A DNA stretch of 64,000 bases from Isoetes taiwanensis (taxonomy: Eukaryota; Streptophyta; Lycopodiopsida; Isoetales; Isoetaceae), in the NCBI GenBank assembly GCA_021234155.1, contig JAJEKV010000101.1:841453-905452 (forward strand), read 5' to 3'. Both the position numbers and the translations under genes were made by a program. Every line of letters begins with the position of its first letter. Position 1 is the first letter of the stretch. This document shows positions 57,641-64,000 of this stretch, one piece after another. The notes below the pieces were generated by a model. That model was not told the DNA's origin. It worked only from the letters and a program-made list of their open reading frames with translations, and did no database searches.

Positions 57641-59280
57641 TCTTTAAGCTATGGCTATTATGCCGTGAATTCAGAGCATGCTTCCCTTCAAGAGGGGAAG
57701 AAATCTTATCTCTGAAAAAAACTCTGAAAATGCCACAGAAGAAAACGTTGGCGATGCCCGCAGACCAGAGTTGCAGTAGAGCAGAGCTTGGATCCAGCTC
57801 CCATGATGAAATCCAGCTGCAACAAAGCAGAGTTGGATCTGCCATAGCAGAGTTTAAACAGGGTCAAATCCCTGGATATTATTTGCAATGGCGCCCATTT
57901 GGGTAGCTCGCTGGAGCAATGCGGTTGTAGACATCTGAGCAGCAGAGCTGTGCCTTGCCTGGCCACCGATTGAATACATAGAGCTCATATTTTCGGCTGG
58001 ATTGGAATGCCAATACCTACATTCTAAAATCATCCCAAGTGCTGCTAATGCGGCCACCAAAGCGGCGAGAGAGGAATGGGAGCGGCAGAGCACGAAACAG
58101 GGAAAAGGCCGCCATAGCCGCCGTAGCTGCCATAAATGCACTTATTAGGTTCCAATATTACTTGCACACATGTGTCACTACCAGAATGCTTCAACAAAAT
58201 AGCACCAAATAAATAGCTTCAAACAAAAAATGAAACTGAATTATATATGAGTGAAAATAAATAATGATGCAAAAATGTCTTGAACAGTATCATGTGATGC
58301 AATTGACGCATTGGGTCTTAGTCTAATTGGTACCATGCCTGTAGAAACACATGCAATATTTTTCGTTTGACTTAACTCTATTCTGATATAAATGGATCGT
58401 AAATCATGAAGGTGATTGGAGACTTTAAAAGATATGAGCCACAACATGTATACCTACATGTAGTTTCATGTTGTCAGTTCTTTCCTTCACGCAATATGAT
58501 GTCAAAAGGCAATGGAAGGTCCTTTAATACCATTCAGGGATGGCCAATGCCATAAAAAAAATTAAGTTCTCGAAGCTAATTTACACAACAAAGCTTTGTT
58601 TTTGGAGCCTACAGTGAAAGGGAGGGCCAATTTGACCATTTCGGCCCTCGGATCGGGGATAGCGGCTCTCCACAATCCAACCAACGGCAAAGGAAAAATG
58701 TCTATAAAATTTGCGGCTAATAGAATCATTCTACAATATATAATTATACAAGAAATTTATCGCGGTGGCCGCCGCGGACATTTCTCTTTCCTGACTCCTC
58801 TACATTTGGGAAGCAATTTTTACAAAAGCAGCACCCAAGCAAACAGTTTACAATGAATGCCTGTCGGTTTAAGAAGACACAGGATTTGACCTGTGAGCCA
58901 TTGCCGTAACAACCATAGAGTTGTCTATGGAGTCTATTAGATATGGAGTTTCGGTTCATAACAACCATAGTATTCCCACTATCGAGTATCTAACCAACAA
59001 TGAGAAACATAACAAAGTCCTTGTCTAAACATTTATCATTTTTATAGGTTTTGCTCGAATGGAAATGAAGTTAGTAATGTTTAAAACTAGTAATGTCTAA
59101 ATGAAGCTATGGGAAGGGCTTTAATGTGTTTGTTAATGTAATTTTTCAATCCTGCCAAAAGGTTGTTCTCGTAATATAATTGGATCAATTTTAAATTGGA
59201 AATATTGTAAAACCAAGGCGAGAACAAAATATGTTCAGACACAGAAATTCCAATACACAATTCCAAGATGAGATGCATGC
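57641..59280. other. Intergenic DNA between PPR and CK1 relics
   Basis: A 95-codon minus frame at 57854-58141 (MHLWQLRRLWRPFPCF, Ala/Leu-rich, then NPAENMSSMYSIGG) might be an upstream exon of the PPR relic, but nothing identifies it. Repeated gcagag/gcagagtt words occur at 57770-57850. The rest is AT-rich. No kinase C-terminal exons are found here. Confidence 0.4.
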
Positions 59281-60181
59281 CTGATTTGCTAATTCGCCAC
59301 ATTCCATTAAGAAGTTATCAGGCTTAATATCCCTATGAACAAACCCCCGAGAGTGCACGAACTCTATCAGACCAATCTGCAGCAGACAACTGAAAGTTGG
59401 CGCACAGAAAAGGGGCACCAATTGCTTTGAGATGATAAAATAAATAAGGAATACTATCTGATTGACCAGCATAAGGACAGTCTTCAGAGAGAATCTCTTG
59501 TTACAGAAGTTAAATATGTCTTCAAGACTAGGACCCAAGACTAGGACCCAATAGATCAAGTACTAGAACATTGTAGTCTCCCTCAACCCCAAACCATCTT
59601 ATGTTTGGTATGCCACCTGCACAAAATGATAAACTCTTAGAGCAAACTGAAAACATGAAATGTGAAAATAACACCTAAACACTTACGCCCTCCTCGTGGG
59701 TCTCATACACTTTAGACTCGTGGAAACAACCGGGAAGCTTTGCTTTTAGGCTTTCTGTTCAACAAAGGAATTGTCGGGTAAAATAGCATAAATGCCGTTA
59801 TTCTTACTTAAATTTGTTTTCAGATCTTGTTTGAAAAAAGTGAATATTTGAAGTTCAAGGAAATTGTTTGCATTTATACTTAGTGATGCTTGAACATTGT
59901 TCCAAGATCTATTACATTGCCTTAATCGGGCAACACCATCACTTACCAATTTAATACCTACTTCTTCCTTTGTCTGGATGTTTGTTCCCGCAAGAGAAAT
60001 GATATGCAGACAAAATTTAGAAAGTTGCAATTTTTCAAAATCCTCGAATAGCAGATATGCAGTTATGATCATCGACAACATGAACAGACTCCATCATGTA
60101 TTCACCTAGGTAAATCTCGTCAAAGGATCCATTCCCAAGCCGTTGCCCAATAACATAAGTATTCAACACCTTCCCTACCAT
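59281..60181 (-). pseudogene. Casein kinase 1-like gene, 5' part only (five exons)
   Basis: CK1 is a Ser/Thr kinase. Exon-like blocks: 60106-60181 (VIGQRLGNGSFDEIYLG, the glycine loop), 59947-59988 (TNIQTKEEVGIKL with the ATP-binding Lys), 59687-59754 (ESKVYETHEEG), 59455-59616 ([18 protein letters not shown], then [20 protein letters not shown]) and 59281-59376 ([20 protein letters not shown], catalytic loop, ending ELANQ). Most borders show GT donors and AG acceptors. A 13-bp tandem duplication at 59524-59549 breaks the frame in exon 4, the exon 2 acceptor reads GG instead of AG, and all exons after the catalytic loop (DFG onward) are missing. It is a truncated, inactive copy. Confidence 0.88.
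59524..59549 (-). repeat. 13-bp tandem duplication in the CK1 relic
   Basis: aagactaggaccc occurs twice in a row, where intact CK1 genes encode LGPSLED only once. The 13-base unit shifts the frame. Confidence 0.9.
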
Positions 60182-61276
60182 CTTCACCTCGACAATGAAG
60201 AACCACAAAATCAAATTCCACTGTGATAATACCAGTTCAATAACTACCAAAAATATTGTGTCCAGTATATATGCATGCCGTCAACAACCCACTGCTGCAG
60301 TCTCTCCAAAAGGCAACACAAAAGGTACTAAAAGTACGGAAAACTCTTTCTTATGAAGACCCACGAAGTTTTTGCGTCGTATATGCATCATAATAACCAG
60401 AAACTCAACAGCCGACGGAGGCCATCATCACATGGATGTTTTCGACAACAACTTTCTTTGAATCTGCCTCTAAACGTGAAGCGAATTCTCAAAATACCTA
60501 GTTTTAGCAGGAATCCCGTCTCAGATATATCATATGGATTGAAAACCAAAAACCATTAGCTTTAAAAAGGGTGAGCACCCCTAAAATCGGGGGGCCACCT
60601 GAACGTGGTTAAGCACGGTTCTGAGACACAAAAGCTGCCGATTTTCGGTGGCGCAGTAAGTTTTAATGGATTCCCCAAGAAGCACACCCGCTTATGACGG
60701 CCGACAGAGCAGAAATCGTGCACAAATCAAGCAGAAGCTACGGATATGGCCATGGGAGAAGCGCCCGACTTGGCCTGGGGATTTCGCCCCTTTTAAGCGA
60801 AGCATTTCTCCGAAGATCAAAATCTTGATCCCATTTAGGAGCGGATACTTCGAGAGGTGGAGCAAGGCATTGGAGCAACGGATTTGCCCGAAAATCTGAC
60901 GCAGTTTCAGTAGCTAATTCTTGATGAACTATGTAGAACAGGCCAGTCTATTTCAAACAGTAACTAGTAATTGTGTAGAACCAAAGAAAAGTAGGGAAAT
61001 TCACAGGCGACATACCTTAAACGGAAGCACAAGAGCATCTCATAGTAATAGCAATGAACTGAAATTGGGCGATCTAACTCTATTTATATCCAAAAAAAAA
61101 CCACATAAATTTTCACACGTAAATGATCTAGGTGTGGTCGTGGTTGTGCCACAGAATTTGTTTGCAGACTGTCACAATCTTCCAGCCAAGATCTGCCATG
61201 CAAGAGCGTGCCACTCAGAGTTTTTTTGCCCCCTTTTTTTTAAACAGCGCTATTTTTTGCCCCCCTAAACATAGAA
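60182..61276. other. Intergenic DNA, no supported gene
   Basis: Frames of 60-115 codons (60353-60559, 60666-60899, 60921-61268, all plus) show no recognisable motif. A GC-richer stretch at 60565-60660 has no tRNA-like fold that I can make out. Confidence 0.45.
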
Positions 61277-61356
61277 TATGCCAAAGCATCTTGCCAATAA
61301 GAATTACATGAGTTGTATATGCCAAAGCATCTTGCCAATAAGAATTACATGAGTTA
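61277..61356. repeat. 40-bp tandem duplication
   Basis: Two adjacent copies of the block containing gccaaagcatcttgcc and aagaattacatgagtt, nearly identical. Confidence 0.92.
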
Positions 61357-62045
61357 GATATGTTCAGATATATGATGAATATATATGTTCAGATATACAA
61401 TGAGTATATGAAACAAAAAAACTGTTGCTCAAGCAAGAGATTGCAAATGGGCTGGTAAACAGACAAAGGAAAACAAGGTGCTGCGCACGGAGGGTTGCCC
61501 TCCATGGCCGGAGGGTGAGGTGGCTTAAATCATAGTTCAAAGTCATGTTTTGACAATCAATTCAAGTTGCTACTTCTAGACAATAGAATACTTGATACCA
61601 TGACTTTATGGAAATTGGCCTGAAGAAATCTTTGGTGCTCGACATGGAACAAGTATTGCAGGAGCATAAGGACAAATCTAATAGAGCAGAGAATGGAAAT
61701 ACATGTCTTGTCAGCAAAGAAATGAGGGAACTCCTTGAAGATCTCTTTTTATTTTTCTTTTTATATTTTATGCCATATCCATAGAACCTTTTGTTCATTT
61801 ATAGTTCAAATTGCAAACACATTTTCTATTTTAGCATATTAAATATGAGATTGAAAACAAGAGGTTTCTATGTGATGCCATTTTGTCTCAAACTTTATCA
61901 TGTTATATTACATACAACTCATTAATAATAACGTGCTCTTAATGTATAATCATATAGAAGGTCCAATCGAAGGTGGGCGTTTTCTATTATACTATTTGAC
62001 AAGGAGTTTGAGCTGAACCGGTTTTCTTTCATGCAAGTTCTCCAA
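61357..62045. other. AT-rich intergenic DNA
   Basis: No gene or repeat recognised. The 78-codon minus frame at 61562-61798 has no recognisable features. Confidence 0.5.
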
Positions 62046-62123
62046 CTTAACACTGCACACTGTTACTAGTAAAGCTCCTAATTTCTTAACACTGCGCACC
62101 GTTACTAGTAAAGCTCCTAATTT
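62046..62123. repeat. 39-bp tandem duplication
   Basis: Copies at 62046-62084 and 62085-62123 share cttaacactgc and gttactagtaaagctccta, with two differences. Confidence 0.92.
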
Positions 62124-62756
62124 GATAGCCTACGTAACGTAAGTCATGCCCCACCAAAAAGTAAGTGGGAGAGGTTTGAACCGGTTTCCATCGTGATAAA
62201 TGTCAGACATGGGCATGTTATAGTCAACCTTAAATGGCAAAAAGCCCGCTAAGCCCACAAAAACACCGTGTAAATTTTTTTTGGTGTGGCTATAACATGT
62301 CAAAGACATGAATATGCCCGTGGCTATAACATGATGACGTCCAATATATATGGCACTCCGGTTTGAACCTCTATCACTTTGAAAATAACATTAGTCGGAG
62401 TGGAATAGATACGATTTTACTTCTTGCCACCCATTAACTCTTAGAGCCGGTGGAGTCAAGCACATCCATGCTTGGTCATAAGCTTTTAGAAAACGAAATC
62501 AAGCTTAGGGGGAGTTTTCCAGGGACTACCAGTTATCGACCGGTTTTGAATCATATCTCCGACGTCTTAGAAGTTGCAAACACGACACACCTTACGTCAT
62601 AAACAACGTTTTATGTGTGACGTGAGAGCAACGATATGACAACATTACACCGACGCCGTGGACGTCGCAAATGATGTTTTACCCAATTCAACTATAGGTC
62701 CGATGGAGAGAGATGTGATGAAGCAAGACAGAACCTGGCATGGCATAATCAAAGGT
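62124..62756. other. Intergenic DNA left of the atp1 fragment
   Basis: Noncoding. The 10-bp word ctataacatg occurs inverted at about 62215 and direct at about 62288 and 62323. No gene seen. Confidence 0.5.
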
Positions 62757-62940
62757 CTGATAGGAGACAGACAAACTGGAAAGACTGCTATAGCTATTGA
62801 TACCATATCGAACTAGAAAAGAATCAACGCACAGGGCACCTCTGATAGTGAAAGATCGTATCGTGTGCATGCAGCGATCGGGTAGAAATGCCTAATCGTG
62901 GTATAATTAGTTAAGATTCCTCCAGAAGCGGGTGTTATTT
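62757..62940 (+). pseudogene. atp1: Nuclear copy of mitochondrial atp1 (ATP synthase alpha), fragment
   Basis: atp1 encodes the alpha subunit of mitochondrial F1 ATP synthase. The plus strand reads LIGDRQTGKTAIAIDTI, the Walker A (P-loop) region, then INAQGTSDSE, and then a stretch aligning with conserved LYCVYVAIGQKR and TVAQLVK. INAQGTSDSE marks the mitochondrial rather than the plastid gene. Many codons differ from the conserved protein by single C/T changes in both directions (TCG for Leu, CGT for Cys, CAT for Tyr, GCA for Val; TAG and TAA for Gln, TGC for Arg). This is the pattern of an unedited gene with both C-to-U and U-to-C editing. About 60 codons are recognisable; the flanks are not clearly atp1. 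Confidence 0.85.
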
Positions 62941-63056
62941 TTGAGCCCCTTCAAAATATTATTAAACAAGTTACGCACCGATCATGTTCCAATTTCAGCA
63001 TGTTCTTATGGTGCGAGGGGGATCCGGGGGGGGGTAGGTGAGCAAAGATGGTTTTT
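62941..63056. other. Possible decayed continuation of the atp1 fragment
   Basis: Weak similarity to the next part of atp1 may persist to about 63020, but it is too diverged to call. A poly-G stretch lies at 63026-63036. Confidence 0.3.
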
Positions 63057-63575
63057 AATGTTACACTTTATTAGATTATATAAAGATTTATCTAGGTTTC
63101 CTAAGACTTTATGGAGTTGCTAAGTTCCCTTAGGTTTTATGAGATTCTCTTAGATTCTATGAAGATTTCCCTAAACTCACTAATAATTCATGAAGACCTT
63201 TGCATATTCCAGTTTTTAGCATATTCCCTTGCAAAAGTTTCTATGGTGCAAAGGTGCGTGAGTAAGTTGCAAGGTTTTTAATGTTAGAATTCCCTTAGTT
63301 TTTATGAAGATTGGCCTAGGTTTTCTGTCTAGAATCCCTTAGATTTTATGAAATTCCCTTAGATTCTGAAAATTCCCCTAGATCCTCTAAGATATAATGT
63401 AGATTCCCTTAGATTCTTCGTGATGTTATCTGATTCTTTTAGATTTTTATAAGAATCTACAAGATTCCATTAAGACTGCCCTAGATTCTCAAAGATTTTA
63501 TGAAGGTTCTTCTAGATTCCTTTAGACTTTATGAGATTCCCTTAGATCTTGTTAGATTCCCCCTAGCTTCTCTTG
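63057..63575. repeat. Degenerate short-repeat tract (ttcccttagattYtatgaag type)
   Basis: About 20 irregular copies of a word like attcccttagattctatgaaga spaced 20-35 bases apart, e.g. near 63125, 63155, 63290, 63340, 63360, 63405, 63535. It looks like an old, decayed minisatellite. No coding capacity. Confidence 0.75.
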
Positions 63576-64000
63576 GGATTACCAATGCATTGCTGCAAAG
63601 GGGGTAGGCGCAAGAGGTGAATGTCGAAGTTTCTGCCATGGTGGTTGGTGCATAGAAGCGTTGAATGAATAAGATTGTTGTAGTGGTATTCACTAGTTGT
63701 GTAGGAGGAGGATAAGATTGTGTTGTAAGGTATTAACGTAGAAGCAGTTGAATGAATAATAATATTGAGGGTTATTTGTAATTATTCCATGTAGGTGTGT
63801 TGGTGATGCTTCATGTGTTGGTTTTTTTTTGGAGGGGAAGTTGGTTGGGTCTAATAGAATGCGTGAGAAGCTAAATAATATGTGCAAGGCATGTGTACAA
63901 CTCATTGTTTACGTTTAGTCCCATTGTTAATCTTTTAGCAATTAGTGGATGAATGAATGGATTAGGGTACATTATTTACTGACAAATTATGGAAATGCAA
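63576..64000. other. Intergenic DNA to the window end
   Basis: AT-rich, with the word tgaatgaat repeated near 63664, 63751 and 63950. No gene recognised. Confidence 0.5.

Noticed and set aside
60565-60660. Possible small RNA gene in a GC-richer stretch
   Set aside because: No recognisable family, promoter or conserved fold.
62124-62350. Inverted ctataacatg words as ends of a DNA transposon
   Set aside because: The words are short, occur three times with no consistent flanking duplication, and no element body can be defined.
62757-62940. Plastid atpA as the source of the atp1-like fragment
   Set aside because: INAQGTSDSE between the P-loop region and the next conserved block fits mitochondrial atp1, while plastid atpA has a shorter, different segment there.
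1-64000. CRISPR arrays, rRNA genes or tRNA genes
   Set aside because: The repeats present are LTR, leader or tandem duplications without spacer structure, and I could not find a convincing cloverleaf or rRNA stretch by eye.

Overview
The window is plant nuclear DNA, most probably from a fern or another seed-free vascular plant. This is inferred from three things: nested Ty3/gypsy LTR retrotransposons fill the first 50 kb; a PLS-type pentatricopeptide (PPR) gene relic and a plant casein-kinase-1 relic lie in the right third; and a mitochondrial atp1 fragment at 62.76-62.94 kb shows the pattern expected where both C-to-U and U-to-C RNA editing act, which points to ferns, hornworts or some lycophytes.

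Layout. (1) 1-8836 and 46728-50417 are the two halves of one plus-strand chromovirus fossil ('element A'), whose 5' LTR is cut by the window start. (2) 8837-46727 is a minus-strand insertion inside the integrase region of element A, flanked by a 5-bp target duplication (tattt). It is not a single element but a head-to-tail array of four LTRs and three internal regions, about 11.7-12.3 kb per repeat. Two DNA transposon-like inserts (14139-14833; 39694-40268) sit inside array units. (3) 50418-64000 is non-LTR DNA: an unrecognised, probably multi-exon gene remnant (50.6-53.75 kb) with a 400-bp foldback palindrome in a likely intron, small tandem duplications, the PPR and CK1 relics, the atp1 insert and a degenerate short-repeat tract.

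Both subfamilies share one plan: LTR, initiator-Met-type primer site, leader with hairpin-forming repeats, ORF1, more hairpin repeats, ORF2, an AT-rich spacer, gag, protease, reverse transcriptase, RNase H, integrase, chromodomain, polypurine tract, LTR. The most striking observation is that the C-terminal end of ORF1 is recognisably a histone H3 fold (alpha-N helix, PFQRLVRE, LQEA, KRVTLM and the final helix), present in all three array units and, more diverged, in element A. A chromodomain retrotransposon that also carries its own H3-like histone is, to my knowledge, undescribed. All copies here are fossils with many breaks; none looks whole.

Caution: differences between array copies cluster in CTG/CAG contexts, which may be a sequencing artefact at CHG-methylated sites, so ages and break counts should not be over-read. 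No computation was run; all homology calls are by eye.
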